NCBI GenBank assembly: GCA_037953745.1
Contig: JBAKBP010007128.1
Coordinates: 1 to 64,000 of the forward strand
Source of the DNA: Lithodes maja
Lineage: Eukaryota > Arthropoda > Malacostraca > Decapoda > Lithodidae
Direction of reading: 5' to 3'
DNA: 64,000 nt
The notes under the pieces were generated by a model. The model was not told the DNA's origin and made no database searches. It saw only the letters and a program-made list of their open reading frames with translations. The position numbers were made by a program, and so were the translations under genes. Below, piece by piece: positions 44,193 to 56,620 of the stretch; position 1 is the first letter of the stretch; each line of letters starts with the position of its first letter.

Positions 44193-44682
44193 AAATCTCA
44201 ACAGCAATGGGGCTAATCATGATGGAGAAAGGGGTCCAGAAAAACAAATCTAGTGGAATTCTCCACTTCAAATGACACCAGGAGGCTTCAATATGGCGGA
44301 GCATGGACGATCTCTGTCACGGTAATCGGGTCTTTAGCGGCGACACTGGACAGACTAACAACACACATAACAAAGCCACTGCAACAGTCTCACCTCTATA
44401 CACTCTTCAGAAAAAAAAAATAGGGGAAGTAGAATGTAGATACGAGGTGCCGTTGTAAAGGCTTATCCCTCAATACCTTGACCTGACCTGTAAAGAAGTT
44501 GGCATTAATTATCTCGACAGATGGCGCTGGCTTACTCTGTCCCATCGCGGGGCCTGTCAGAGAACATCCGATGATCAACATTATTATTATGTATTTTGTT
44601 TGCAACATTTGTGGAGTATTGTGCACTGGTATCGGAAACTAGGCTGATGATGGATGAATTTAGGTGACCGAATTAGTTTACC

Positions 44683-44820
44683 CACGTCTGTACCGGCGAA
44701 GTCTTTTTATATTTTATTCTAGCTATACTTAGACGATTGTGTGCATTTTTATAAGGATCTGGGGTAGTAAGAAGAGTTAAGTGAGATAGTTCGAAACCTG
44801 TTAATTGCTGAGGCCCTTTT
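44683..44820 (-). mobile_element. MITE family C, partial
   Basis: GTCTGTACCGGCGAAGTC, TACTTAGACGATTGTG and GAGATAGTTCGAAACC are family C blocks. The other end is lost. Confidence 0.65.
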
Positions 44821-45009
44821 CAAATGTTGTCAATGTTGACCTCATAAACCAGTGTTGAGGATATACTGTATGTTGGTGGAAAAATCGTTCGTGTGATACC
44901 GTGCTTACTGGGTCCCATCACGGGGAGGCTGGCAGAGAACATTCCATCAGGGCCCGGTGCTGGAATCAGGCGCTTGGTGAATCCCCGAGGCGAACTTGTG
45001 GCCCGAGTC
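44821..45009. other. Unassigned interval with a repeated phrase
   Basis: TTACTGGGTCCCATCACGGG followed by GGCAGAGAACATTCC (44906-44945) resembles 44533-44570 (TTACTCTGTCCCATCGCGGG), a pair about 370 bp apart. Confidence 0.5.
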
Positions 45010-45690
45010 TGGATCAAGAGAGAGAGAGGTGGGTTGAGATGGAGGACCAGGGGTTGTTGGGGAGGGGTCTTGGGTGTCGTAGAGGAGATTGTTGAGGTGT
45101 AGTGGTGTAGAAGAGTTTATTATGGTGCTGTGGTGTAGGGTGGGGTGTTGGGTGTAGAGCTTAGATCATAGAAGCGAGGTGGATTGAGATAAAAGATTCG
45201 CAGGTGTTGTGGAGGATGCTTGGGTGTTGTAGAGGTGTTGTGGTGTAGAGGAGATTGTTGAAGTGTAGTGGTGTAAGGTATATTGCTGGTGTAGAGACTG
45301 GATCCTGGAAGCGAGGTGGGCTGAGACGAAGGACTAGGGGGTGTTGTGGAGGATTTTTCGGTGTCGTAGAGGTTTTGGGGTGTAGGGGAGATTGCTGTAG
45401 TTTATAGGAGATTGCCGAGGTGTAGTGGTGTACAGCTTAGATTATGGGAGCGATGTGAACTGAAACAAAAGACTTGCTGGTGTAGTGGAGGATTCTTGGG
45501 TGTCTTACAGGTGTTGCAGTGTAGAGGAGATTGTTGAGGTGTAGTGGTGAAGCGTATAGGATTGTGTGTATAGGAGATTGCTAAGGTGTAGTGGTGTAGG
45601 GTATAGTGTTGGGTGTAGAGTCTGGATCCTGGAAGCGAGGCGAGTTGAGATGAAGGACTCGCTTGCATTGTGGAGGATTCTGGGGTGTCC
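45010..45690. repeat. Imperfect ~140-bp GT-rich tandem repeat, five units
   Basis: AGCGAGGTGGGTTGAGAT-type phrases recur at about 45029, 45176, 45316, 45450 and 45638, each followed by TTGTGGAGGATTCTTGGGTG and GAGGAGATTGTTGAGGTG. Open frames in it are not genes. Confidence 0.8.
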
Positions 45691-45772
45691 GAGAGGTGTC
45701 GGGCTAGAGAGGAGATTGTTGAGGTGTATTTCAGGATGTCGAGGTATTATTTAACATCGTTCTTAACTCCAA

Positions 45773-45881
45773 TAACACCCAAAATGAAATTAATGAAAGC
45801 ATGTGATTCTCCAAGGATGCGAACCTAGGATATCATATTCAGAACTTGCACACGGTAACCATTACACCATCTAGACATCAG
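45773..45881 (-). mobile_element. tRNA-derived SINE
   Basis: Minus strand: box A TGGTGTAATGG near 45868 and box B GGTTCGCATCC near 45825, then the AATTTCATTTTGGGTGTT body. Same family as the copy at 43065. Confidence 0.7.
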
Positions 45882-45909
45882 AGGTTATCATATTGAGGTA
45901 AAAGTTGGT

Positions 45910-45912
<3 letters not shown>

Positions 45913-45944
<32 letters not shown>

Positions 45945-46051
45945 GATTGAGGGAGGCAAAAGGCAGAACTGCCTATAGCGAGTGCCTCCCCGATAGTTGA
46001 AAGAGTGACAGGGCCAAAATCAAGGGACGTTCGAGCCAAAATGCCTGGAAG
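45913..46051 (-). pseudogene. J1 3' end fragment with poly(A) tail
   Basis: A T28 run followed by ATGTGATTGAGGGAGGCAAA.. is the reverse complement of the J1 3' UTR (10030-10140). The homology stops at about 46051, so only about 110 bp of the element were inserted. Confidence 0.85.
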
Positions 46052-46075
46052 ATAAGGTGTTATGGAACAGTGTAG

Positions 46076-46113
46076 TTAAGGGGGGTCACCTGTTTTTGTT
46101 ATATTTCTCTTAT
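46076..46113 (+). mobile_element. MITE family B, cut at duplication junction
   Basis: TTAAGGGGGGTCACCTG and the T-rich stretch match the left end of family B at 30708. After 38 bases it ends where block S1' starts. Confidence 0.7.
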
Positions 46114-46129
46114 TAGAATATATGGTAGC

Positions 46130-48254
46130 TTTAAGGGGTTAGTGCTTGATTTGTGGTCTACTATATACTGTATATTTATTTATTAATTTTATTTTGAGTT
46201 TCCTCGCTAGACCTCCATCAATCTTAGAAAAATACCCCCTACTGTGACGTTAACCACTCCGTTAGAACCGCATGGCTTGTCCTACAGTGACTCGCTAGGA
46301 TCGCCAGGGCAGTGGATGGGGCTACAGTTTATATATTAGAGTGTGCTTTATTTCATATGAAAGCTCGTGTCATGGGCAGTCCAGAAAGGCTCTTTGTTTT
46401 CACCCATGTCAAGGCTTTATATATTTAATTGTAAAGTATATGTTTTATCATTAACTCGTAATGATGGGATCTGGGAGAGAGAGAGAGAGTAGAACAGAGT
46501 GAGAGGGGGGCGCGCAGTGTTTTTGTCCCGCTCGATGACGTCACGGCTGGCTGCCTCATGGGGGTTGGTTAAGAGAGGTCCTTACCATGCTGCTAGCTCC
46601 CTTGCTAGTGGCTAGAGGACTTGTTACCGCTTTTTTCCCACGCGGCTCGACCTAGTCCCGGTATATATACTGGTTGCTCGCCACTCTCTCCCTCAGATCT
46701 GGATTCTAGAACGCATCTATCTTATCCCTTGCTACCTGTCCCCCGCTCCGCGCACCTGAGAATCTTTTCCTCTGCCTACCTCTCTCTTTTTTCATATCTT
46801 TCACCACCTTTTATTAATACCATATCCCCTCTGGTTAACTCTGCAAAATCAGCTTCATGCTGGCCAGTTGTATTGTGCGTTAAGGTCTGATATAACCCAT
46901 GTATGTTAGTTGTTAAGATAAGTTGATCACGAAGCATTGGTTGGCATTCATATTGTTTAGTACTGCTTCCTTTAATTATTAGTGTTCTGCTGGATTAGAT
47001 AATGCTAGACTAGGAGTCTGATATTATAAGGTATTGTTTCCTATGAGTGCTGGCTTTAGTTAAATGCTGCACGACATACCTGAGAACTGGAGTTGATTGA
47101 GTAAATTCTAGTCTGTGTGCCATTGAGAGTAGAGCATGCACGAATGAGGGCTTTTTGCCTATACCATTCTGCACTGTTCTAGTCTCGATTGTTTGTCTTT
47201 GAGGTACGCCAGGAGAACGCTTAATACTTCGGTATTAAGGTTTCTCAAGAGAGCTACTCTTCCCTATAACGTAATATTTGACGCACAGACTTGAGATTTG
47301 CACTAGGCTATGCGGCATGCCATGCGCACCAGTATCTCGTATCATTGACTCTAGCTAGACTTTATCAGTCAAAGTAGACATTAAGTATATTAACCTAATT
47401 ACTCTTTTTATGCATACCCGTTTATGATTACACAAGCATTTCGCAGCCTAGTTTGATGTATGGAGACACAAACGACTTAGGCTCTTTTTATTGATTAGGA
47501 ATACTGCATTGTCGTGGCGATTATTATTGTTGTAGTGTTTAGGATATTCTTGGCTCCGACGGCATTATATATTCTGCCTTTTTGTGTGCATAGCCTGCAC
47601 GAGCATTGTTCCGCTGCCTGCCTTTTTGGGTTTCATTTCCGATACGAGCATCTTTATAGCATTATACATTTAAAGAAGATTCCTTGTTAGTGTTGAAGGA
47701 CTTTAGTGCACTTTCTTTCCTGCAGGAGTGCCTGACATTTATTGATTAAAGTAACGTAAGCTGTAACTTCTCTTACCACCTTACTTTGCATACCATAACC
47801 AAGCACCTTCGGTTATAGGTAGTAATAGGCTGTTTTCACATAACATTAAGCCTAGAGTAGACGCACATTTATTGAGTTTGATAGCCTATTATTGCATATA
47901 GAACTCTGTAGAGTATTTGTGTTCTTTGTTCACTGGGAATATACGTCAGAGGTTGGATCTAGCGCTTTCCGTTGTAGCATTTATGCCATTACTAGTCCAA
48001 TGAATAAGAGCCCTGATATATTTAAACCTCAGTCGTAACACTACACCATTTTTGGGTAGAAAAATTTCCCGGCCGAAAGCCGGTTCCTACTAAAATTAGA
48101 GCATCGCTATCGAGGAGAAAATAGACACCTACAGGGCACGAAAGGTTTTTAATATTGACAACAAAATGAGGCGAAAGTCTCAAAATCTCCAAACTAACTG
48201 ACCGAACATCTTAAAACCTCAAAACTAATATGCTAAACACGAGGGAGAAAGGCC
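46130..48254 (-). mobile_element. MITE family A split by solo LTR (S1' copy)
   Basis: Pieces 46130-46242 and 48041-48254, as in the first block. Confidence 0.8.
46243..48040 (+). repeat. Solo LTR, Gmr1-related (S1' copy)
   Basis: 1798 bp with TGTGACGTT...CGTAACA and the same CTAC duplication (46239-46242, 48041-48044). The CRE-like TGACGTCACG is at 46537-46546. Because target site and duplication are shared, this is one insertion copied with the block. Confidence 0.85.
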
Positions 48255-49022
48255 GTTTTTCTGGACCCCTTTTTCCCTCATGTTTAGTCCCATTAATTCT
48301 TAGATTTTAAGAAGTTCAACCCATTAATTTGGGGATTTTATGACCTTCCACCCATGTCTTGTCAATATTAGGACATTTCGTGCTATTTAGGTGTTGATTT
48401 TATGACCTTTCACCCATTTCTTGTCAATATTAGGACATTTCTTGCTATTTAGGTGTTGATTTTATTACCTTTCACCCATGTCTTGTCAATATTAGGACAT
48501 TTCGTGCTGTTTAGGTGTTGATTTTATGACCTTTCACCCATTTCTTGTCAATATTAGGACATTTCGTGCTATTTAGGTGTTGATTTTATGACCTTTCACC
48601 CATTTCTTGTCAATATTAGGAAATTTCGTGCTATTTAGGTGTTGATTTTATGACCTTTCACCCATTTCTTGTCAATATTAGGACATGTCGTGCTATTTAG
48701 GTGTTGATTTTATGACCTTTCACCCATTTCTTGTCAATATTAGGATATTTCGTGCTATTTAGGTGTTGATTTTATGACCTTTCACCCATTTCTTGTCAAT
48801 ATTAGGACATTTCGTGCTATTTAGGTGTTGATTTTTTCCTGGCGAGCGATAGCAAGCCTGTTATTGTAGGAGCCGGCCTTCGGCCCGAACATTTTTCTAC
48901 CGGAAAATGTACAAATTAATCTCTAGGGGATTTTTTGTTAAGCTTGAGGGAGGTCTGGGGAGGAAACTAAAAACATGATAAAATATAAATATATTATCAA
49001 ATAAATTGCCTATCCCACTTAA
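48255..49022 (+). mobile_element. MITE family A with 62-bp array (S1' copy)
   Basis: Same element as 35818-36773. The hairpin reads GCCGGCCTTCGGCCCG; one three-base GGA is missing before it. Confidence 0.85.
48334..48829. repeat. 62-bp minisatellite, eight units
   Basis: GATTTTATGACC steps of 62 bp between 48334 and 48830; three units fewer than the first block. Confidence 0.95.
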
Positions 49023-49234
49023 CCCGTTCAGTACCAGGGACGTCTTTTTCATCCTATTCTGGCAATTATTAGAAGATTTAGTTCAGCTTAAGAAGGACCT
49101 CTAGCAATTAACAGGCTCCGAACTATCTCACTTAGCCCTTTTTAACTACTACAAATCCTTCTTAAGCTGCATAATATCTTCTAAATATAACTAGAATAAA
49201 ATATAATACACGTCACTGGTACTCAAGGGGTTAA
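49019..49234 (+). mobile_element. MITE family C, complete (S1' copy)
   Basis: TTAACCCGTTCAGTACC to CTCAAGGGGTTAA; shares its left TTAA with the preceding MITE A. Confidence 0.8.
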
Positions 49235-49372
49235 CTTCCAAAGACACTTTACGAACCGTGGATTAACCCTCCAGCACGATGACGTAATGTCCATCATATT
49301 CTGGTTACCATTAGACGATTATCTTCAGCTAATAATCTACCTCTATGATTCAAAGAGAGAAATATGATCACA

Positions 49373-49708
49373 TTAAGGGGAGATTTCTACCTGGAGGAAT
49401 TTTGTCTTAACCTCTTTCTCCCTCATGTTTAGCCCCATTACTTGTGAGATTTAAAGACGCTTGCCCCATTAGTTTGGCGATTTTAAGAACCCTCGCCCCA
49501 TTTCTGTCAATTTTAAGACCATTCGTGCCATTTAGGTGTCGATTTTTTCCTGGCGAGCGATAGCGAGCCTGTAATTTAAGGGGAACCGGCCTTCGGCCTG
49601 GACATTTTTCTACCGAAAAATGTACAAATTTATATTGAAAGGGGGTCAAGGGGGAGTAATTTTAAGCTTGATGGAAGTCTAGGGAATCGACTAAAAACCT
49701 CCCTTTAA
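49373..49708 (+). mobile_element. MITE family A inside a family C-like element (S1' copy)
   Basis: Counterpart of 37124-37459; the surrounding C-like element spans about 49263-49806. Confidence 0.8.
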
Positions 49709-49931
49709 ACCCTCTGAATAATATAGGTCCTTCTGAAGCTGCATAATATAGTCTAATGTTAGCCAGAATCATAGGTAAAAAGGCGTCATTGTGCTGAAGG
49801 AGTTGAACTTTAACATATAGTAACTTATTTAGTCACGATGACTAAAAAGAATAGAATAAGATTCTAGTTTAACACCCTGTTAGCGAGTATTAAAATCAGT
49901 TGAAGTTTGCCAGTCGTATAGTTATGATTTC

Positions 49932-50315
49932 TTAAGGGGGAGGCAGTTGGTTTTTCGAGTCCTCCTCCCTCATGTTTAGCCCTATTAGTTATGGGATTTG
50001 AAGACATTCGCCCCATTAGTTTGGCGATGTTCAGACCTTTTGCCCCATTTCTTTGCCAATATTAAGACCTTTCGTGCCATTTAGGTGTCTATTTTTTTCT
50101 TAGCGAGCGATGGCGTGCCTATATTTGAAGAGGAAACGGACTTCGGCCGGGACATTTGTCTATCGAAAAATTTAAAAATTTATATCGAAGGGGGGTCTTG
50201 TGGGTGTTTGTTTTAAGTTTGATAGAGGGTTAAAGAGCAAACTAACCCCCTTCCTTAAACTATTGAGACGAACCAGTAAATTATGCTTCACAATACCGTC
50301 TGAGCTCCCCCTTAA
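49932..50315 (+). mobile_element. MITE family A (S1' copy)
   Basis: Counterpart of 37683-38066, followed by the C-like half element at 50312-50390. Confidence 0.8.
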
Positions 50316-50456
50316 CCCCTTCCGCAAGATGTCCTTTTTTTCACTTCGATTCCGGCTAGAGTTAGACGATGTTATGGGGCAAAAGATTTAAAGGGATCGT
50401 ATTCACCCCTTTGAGTCCTAGAGGTCCCAAGTTATAGTTAAGACTTCTTATTTATT

Positions 50457-50830
50457 ATAGGGGAGACGGGTCATTTTTCTGGTCCCCCTTCTCCATCATG
50501 TTTAACCCCATTAGTTTTCAAATGTTATGACTTTCGGAAGCATTATTTTGGTGATTTTAAGAAATTTCGCTCCATTTATTATTCAGTGTTAAAATCTGGC
50601 GTGCTATTTAGGTGTCAATTTTATTCCTGGTTAACGATAGTGAGTGAGCCTGTCATTTTGGAAGAAGCGGCCTTCGGCCGGGACATTTTTCTACCGAAAT
50701 GTTTTCAAATTTATCTAGAGACGGGATCAAATGGATGTTTTTTTTAAGTTTGATGGAGGTCTAGGGAGGAAACTAGAAAAATAATAAAAAGATGCATAAA
50801 TGATGAAATAAATAAGCCCATCCCCCTTAA
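50457..50830 (+). mobile_element. MITE family A (S1' copy)
   Basis: Counterpart of 38209-38583, followed by the ~84-bp repeats to about 51245. Confidence 0.8.
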
Positions 50831-51477
50831 AGGTGTTAGTAGGCTATATAATTGTTTAGAAGCATGTAATGGTATACTTCAGTTGGTGCAAATTATAGTT
50901 ACGACTGCTCAAATCTCAATAATTATAGTTATGACTAATTTTGTTATAGCTATGAGTAAAACATGATGTCGTAGCATGTAAGAAACGCTACTTTAGGTGC
51001 AAGTTATAGTTACGACTTCTTAATCATAATAGGTATGAGTATATTATATTGTCGTAACCTGTAATAATATGCTACAATAAATGTCAATTATAGTTATGAC
51101 TTCTCAATTATGATAGCTATGACTAAACTATAGTGTCTTAGTGTGTGATAATATGCTACAGTTGGTGCAAATTGTAGTTATGACCTCCCAATTATTTTAG
51201 TTATGAGTGAATTAAGGTGTCATAACATGTACAAATATGAAGACGTAAATGAATATGAGAAGGAATACAAGAACAACAACATGGAATAGCATTGTTTTTG
51301 GCCATTTTACCACTTCTAAATACAACATATAAACTATAAACCATAATACGATCTTTCCATATACAATAATAAGGACTAACATAATGGACTCTACTTTCGT
51401 TTGACACCCTGTATTATATTAGTTTATATTGTTTCACCAACCAACTTTACTTCAATTAATGAAATCAACAAATACAT

Positions 51478-51551
51478 GTGGCACTCCAAGGACTCGAACC
51501 TAGGATACTCACACTGAAAATCCGCGCATTTATGTATTACGCTATCAAGGC
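51478..51551 (-). mobile_element. tRNA-derived SINE head (S1' copy)
   Basis: Box B GGTTCGAGTCC is intact here, unlike the first block. Box A region TAGCGTAATAC is near 51540. Confidence 0.65.
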
Positions 51552-51721
51552 AGTTTAACATATTTAGTAATGATGACTAAAAAGAATGGAACACGACTTT
51601 AGATTGACACCCTGGCAAGTAATACACAGTATCTACGATAAGGCACAAGTTTAACAGGGTTCTAATCCCGGCGTAATTCGTCACCGGTTTGATTATCCCG
51701 ACACAGATTAGCGACAGATAT

Positions 51722-52092
51722 TTAAGGGGCTAATGGCTGTTTTTGTTGGTCAATTAATTAATTTATTCATATTTGTTTTCGTTTCCTCGCTAGTCTTACA
51801 TTAAACTTGGAAAACCCCCCTAAACCCCCCTTCAATATAAATTTGTATAATTTTTTCGGTAGAAAAATGTCCCGGCCAAAGGCCAGTTCCTGCAAAAATT
51901 ACAGGCTCGCTATCGCTCGCCAGGAAAATAATTGACACCTATGTGGCACGAAAAGTTTTAATATTGACAAAGAATGGGGAGAAAGGTATTAAAATCGCCA
52001 AACTAATGGAACGAAAGTCTTAAAACCTCAAAATTAATATGCTAAACATGAGGGAGAAGAGGGTCCAGAAAAAGCGACAACCTCTCCCTTAA
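51722..52092 (-). mobile_element. MITE family A (S1' copy)
   Basis: Counterpart of 39475-39845. The unassigned 1.5-kb interval 52093-53622 follows, matching 39846-41374. Confidence 0.85.
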
Positions 52093-53622
52093 AACACGTA
52101 CCTCAGTGTGGGCGAATCCCTCGGGGGGCGCGACTATATCCACCTTCCCGAATCCTTACCTGGGGGAAATACGCAAGTCCTCCAGGTAAATAAGTTATAT
52201 ACGCTTTTCACACTGTCTGCGTATTTAGTCGTTCACATAAATAATTTTGTCATATAAGATTTAATTCACTATTCCGCAAAGTGATTATATTCAACATTAG
52301 TGGTAAATCAGTCGTTGGCTTGTGTATTTGAGGGAATAGTTCACATGCACTGTTCCACTGTCTGCGTATTTCGTCGTTCACATTTGTTATACACGATTAT
52401 TTCACTATTCCGCAAAGTAATTATTCAACAATAGGGAAAACAACCGCTGTCTTGATTATTTGAGGGAAAAGCCACGTTATTTTAAGCAAATATTGTCTTT
52501 AATCTTGCTTATTTGAAGGAATAGCCATGTTATTTTAAGCAAATGTTTTCCTTAATCTTGCTTATTTGAAGGAATAGCCACTTTTTTTGTTATGTCATCA
52601 ACTCCTTTAATCTAGCTTCTATGAAGGAATAGATACGTTTTATTTAGTCATCGAGATATTTAATGTTCACACTATGTTCTATTTTATCAGCCACCAATAT
52701 GTTCACTATTGTCCCCAAACACCCTATTGAAAGATATAGGCCTATACAAGCTTTTCCGGTCAGTATTTTGCCTGTCTTGTATTATTTTCTTAGCAGTTTT
52801 TCTTGCGTCAGTTTATTGCTGTGACGTGTCATTTTGTATCAGATTTATCGAATATACAGTAATTTAGCTTTACCCTACATCAGTTCATTATTTTATCATG
52901 TCATTCGGTGTTAGAACTAGCTAATGTTTTTTATCATGGCATTTGGTAATAGAACTATTTAGCTTTAATACATAGTTTCTTTAATCAAGTCAGTTTATCA
53001 TATTGTCATTGGTATTACATGCTTTACGTATTAGTCCATCTGGTTTCCCTATTCATTATTTCACGATTAAGTTGGTATCAGTGATAGCGAGTATTTATCA
53101 TTAATATCTAAGTTTGCATCAGCTCATCATTGCAAATGCTACTCAATATATAGTTATTAAAGCATTATTCCAGTTAGTTTATTTTACATCTCTTGAGTCG
53201 TTACATCCTCAATTATAATTATTTTACAATCTGCTTATGTTTTGGATAATAAACATGATAATTACCGGATATGATCATTCGTAGCAGAATAATGCTTACT
53301 AATGCAATCTAAGGTACCCCCGTGATGCTGAATAGCCGATAGCGTCTCGAGCATAGCCATCCTCTTCAAAACCGTCACATCCTACGATCAACCCAAGAAG
53401 GGATACCAGCCAGGGTGTATGGAGGAGCGCGGTGTGTGAGGGGAAACCAAGATGAAGAGGAGCGACGCGTTGTTCTCTCACCGACGTTTGGAACACTACT
53501 GACTGACTGGCCGCTGGGAGCCTATACAGTGGTGGTGTCCCCTCGGTAACGTAAACATAGGCAGGCTCGCTACTGTTCCAAATTCCCCACTGTATTACTG
53601 GTGTTATATATCACCACCCTTA
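52093..53622. other. Unassigned interval (S1' copy)
   Basis: Same sequence as 39846-41374 with scattered substitutions; no gene seen. Confidence 0.4.
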
Positions 53623-53985
53623 TTAAGGGGATATTAGCTATTTGTTTTGGTCTACTGTAGTAATGTATATTGATATATTAATTTATTTTTTAATATCCTC
53701 GCTAGACCTCCATCAAGCTTTAAAAAAACACCCCTTAGACCCATCTTTCAAGATAAATTTGTACATTTTTCGGTAGAAAAATGTTCTGGCCGAAGGCCGG
53801 TTCTTCTTAAATTCCAGGATTGCGAAATGACACGAAAGGTCTTAAAATTGACAGAAATAGGACAAAAGTTCTTAAAATCACCCAACTAATGGGGAAAACG
53901 TCTTAAAATCTCAAAATCAATGAGGCTAAACATGAGGGAGAAAGGGGTTAAGAAAAAAATCCCGCAAGTGGAAATCTCCCCTTAA
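53623..53985 (-). mobile_element. MITE family A with central deletion (S1' copy)
   Basis: Counterpart of 41375-41737; same deletion of the GCTCGCTATCGC block. A C-like element follows at 53982-54106. Confidence 0.8.
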
Positions 53986-54123
53986 CCCTTACATGATCCA
54001 TTACGCATTTATTGTCTGTTTTCCGGCTATTATTAGACGATTTTACTTAGATCAGGAAGGGTACATGGATGTCAGAGGGTTAATTGAGGTAGTCTTTACC
54101 CATAGAATCCCCGCAGATTCTTC

Positions 54124-54500
54124 TTAAATGGAGGATGGTTCACTTTTTGGTCGATTTTGTCCATGTTTTAATTATTTTTTGTTCTAGTTCCCCCCTAGAC
54201 CTCCATTAAAATTCAACAAAACAAATTCTAAGATCCCTCTTCTAGATTAATTTGTAATTTTTTCTGTAGAAACATTTCCTGGCCAAAGGCCGATTCTTCC
54301 AAAATTACAGGCTCGCTATCGTTCGCCAGGAAAAAAAATCGACACCGAAATAGCACAAAAGGTCTTAATATTGACGAAGAAATGGGACGGATGGTCTTAA
54401 ATTCGACAAGCAAATGAGGCAAAAATCTTAAAATCTGAGAACTAATGGGGCTAAACATGAGGGAGAAGGGGATCTAGAAAAGCGATCCATCTCACCTTAA
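54124..54500 (-). mobile_element. MITE family A (S1' copy)
   Basis: Counterpart of 41876-42251; a C-like element follows from 54497. Confidence 0.8.
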
Positions 54501-54611
54501 CCCTTTGACGATTTTGACGCAGTTTGACAGTGTGTTCTGGCTATCATTGGAGTATTTTATAGAATTTATGATGGATCTTTGTCAATTATAAAGGTAAAAA
54601 CTCGATTAACC

Positions 54612-54773
54612 CTGTATTTTACATACACCCTTCCTAACCTGAACATATTGACTCCAAAATGGCAGGAAAGGTCTTGAAATGGACAGAAATGAGGGCAGAA
54701 TGTCTTAAAATCGTTAAACTAATGATACAAACGTCTTAAAATATCAAAACTAATATTGTATATATTGTATATA

Positions 54774-54819
<46 letters not shown>

Positions 54820-54927
54820 TATAAATAACCAAGTTAAAATATGTCATGCTGCCTCAATCAGTGTTAAATTAACAAAAATGGTGTATGTATATTTGCAAGA
54901 ACAATTACACAAAAATAATTGCTTCAC
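54612..54927. repeat. MITE A remnant with (TA)n microsatellite (S1' copy)
   Basis: Keeps the TCGTTAAACTAATGATACAA stretch that the first block lacks. The (TA)n tract is at about 54777-54816. Confidence 0.7.
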
Positions 54928-55285
54928 TTAAGGGTGTGATTGACCCATTTTTCCTCATGTTTAGCATATTAATTCTGAGATTTTAAGACCCTTGTTCCAT
55001 TAGATTGGCGATATTGACACCTTTCGCCTCATTTTGTTGTCAATATTTTCACCTTTCATGCCAGTTAGGTGTCGATTTTTTCCTTGCGAGCGAAAGTAAG
55101 CCTGACATTTTGAGAGTAATCGGCCTTCGGCCGAGACATTTTTCTTCCGAAAAATGTACAAATGTATCTTGAAGGGAGGTCTACGGGGTGTGTTTACAGC
55201 TTGATGAAGGTCTAAGGAGGAAACTGAAAAATAATAAAAATATAAAGAAAATAAGAAAATATATACGCCCATATCTCCCCAAGTT
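54928..55285 (+). mobile_element. MITE family A (S1' copy)
   Basis: Counterpart of 42644-43000, with the hairpin ATCGGCCTTCGGCCGAG slightly better preserved. Confidence 0.75.
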
Positions 55286-55379
55286 ACTTAGTTTAATATC
55301 TTTGTTTATTTGGGTATGTAACTACAACGGCAAGGAAACCATTATTACACTATAATTATTCCACATAATTATAACCTAA

Positions 55380-55508
55380 TTAATTAATTTCACTCCCAAC
55401 ACCAAACACCTCCTAATGAAATGAATGATAAAGTGTTATTCTCCCGGGATTCGAACCTTGGATACCACATACAGAATGTAAACACAAACCATTACACCAC
55501 CAAGACAT
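55380..55508 (-). mobile_element. tRNA-derived SINE (S1' copy)
   Basis: Counterpart of 43065-43218, box B GGTTCGAATCCCGG at 55443-55456. Confidence 0.75.
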
Positions 55509-55572
55509 CATAAAAAATAAAAAAACTACGGTACCACGGTGCCCGGTTTCACAACAAACTTTATGTTCATTT

Positions 55573-56575
55573 CCCCCCCCCCCCCCCCCGAGACAATGAA
55601 CGGAGGAAGGAAAAACACAGATAAAACAAAAAGGTCCATGTGCCTAAAGGCATCCTCCATTCATAAAATGTTTGTAATAACTGGATTTAAACATTTGTAG
55701 ATTGTAAGTTTGTGGAAAGCAATTCGAGGGAAGTGAATTCCAAAGAGTAATAGCTCTGGGGATAAATGAATTCTGATAAGCAGAAGTTCTGCATTGTGGA
55801 GGAGAAAGTGTAAATTCATGGGCGCTCTCAGCTGCCCTAGTTCTACGGGGAAAGATGTGGAGAGGAGGCACAATTGAAGCAAGTTCCTCGGAACTAATTG
55901 CTGTGAAAATATCTGTAGAATAATGCAAGAGATGCAACGTTTCTTCGTATGGATAATGTAGGAAGGTCCTGTGTGATTGCAGGATTATTGATTAATCTAA
56001 TAGCTTTATTTTGAATTTTGTCCAACTGCCTCAATGCAACCACTCCACTTCCACCCCACAGAGGTGAACAGTAATCCATCTGAGAACGCACATGACTTTT
56101 ATATATGACGGCCAACTGCTCGTCAGTGAAGAATTCTCGAACTCTGTACAGTAGTCCCAGTTTTTTAGAGGCATTCTTAGCAATGCTTCTAACATAATGT
56201 GTCCAGCTCAAGTTAGTAGTTAATGTTACACCGAGAATGTCAATACTAGGGGAAGTGGGAATATTTACATCATTAAAAAATATATGGGAGTCGGTGAGAT
56301 TCTGTCGGTTAGAAAATTGAATGTACTTGGTTTTCTGTGCATCAAAGGAAACTATATTCTTTTGTCCCCATTCATTAATTCTAGAAAGGTCCTGGTTCAG
56401 AGAAATTGCAGAGTTTATTTTTGAATTTATAAGATCGGGTTGGGTGAAAGAATTGGTAAATGTGAAGGAACTGTGGAGTGTTGAGTCATCTGCGTAGGAA
56501 TGTATTGGATTATGAGTGGTAGATATGAGATCATTGATATGAATGAGGAACAGAGTTGGGGCCAACACAGTTATC
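55573..56575 (-). pseudogene. J2 non-LTR retrotransposon, 5'-truncated
   Basis: Runs further upstream than the first-block copy. Reading the minus strand from about 56575: SVLAPTLFLIHINDLI, YADDSTLHSSFTF (catalytic Asp pair near 56492-56497), ILGVTLTTNLSWTHYV, then the C-terminal region. The frame breaks at about 55893 because of one extra base. The element is truncated in the middle of the reverse transcriptase, so the first catalytic Asp is missing. The tail position is a C17 run (55573-55589) where the first block has T22. Confidence 0.85.
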
Positions 56576-56620
56576 AGTTTGGGTTCTATACTAAGTCTTG
56601 TTTGTAATATATACTCTATG
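56576..56620. other. Short unassigned spacer
   Basis: AT-rich, nothing recognised. Confidence 0.4.

Larger units (their letters stand above)
44192..46113. repeat. Segment B, recurs at 63027-64000
   Basis: Sequence from AAAATCTCAACAGCAATGGG recurs from 63027 to the window end, with a few substitutions and small indels (for example an extra GACCT at about 63325). No host gene is evident. It holds a MITE A tail (44192-44280), an unidentified repeat and the pieces listed separately. Confidence 0.85.
46114..56463. repeat. Duplicated block S1, second copy (S1')
   Basis: Aligns with 33679-44192. Differences: 62-bp array with eight not eleven units, extra remnant at 54710-54740, different (TA)n length, poly(A) tract missing at about 55511, C-run in place of a T-run at 55573. 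The right edge continues into the rest of the J2 fragment. Confidence 0.9.

Noticed and set aside
44396..44626. Minus-strand 76-codon frame with a hydrophobic N-terminal stretch like a signal peptide
   Set aside because: The second copy of the segment (63124-63309) has a 5-bp insertion that breaks the frame, and there is no domain or gene structure.
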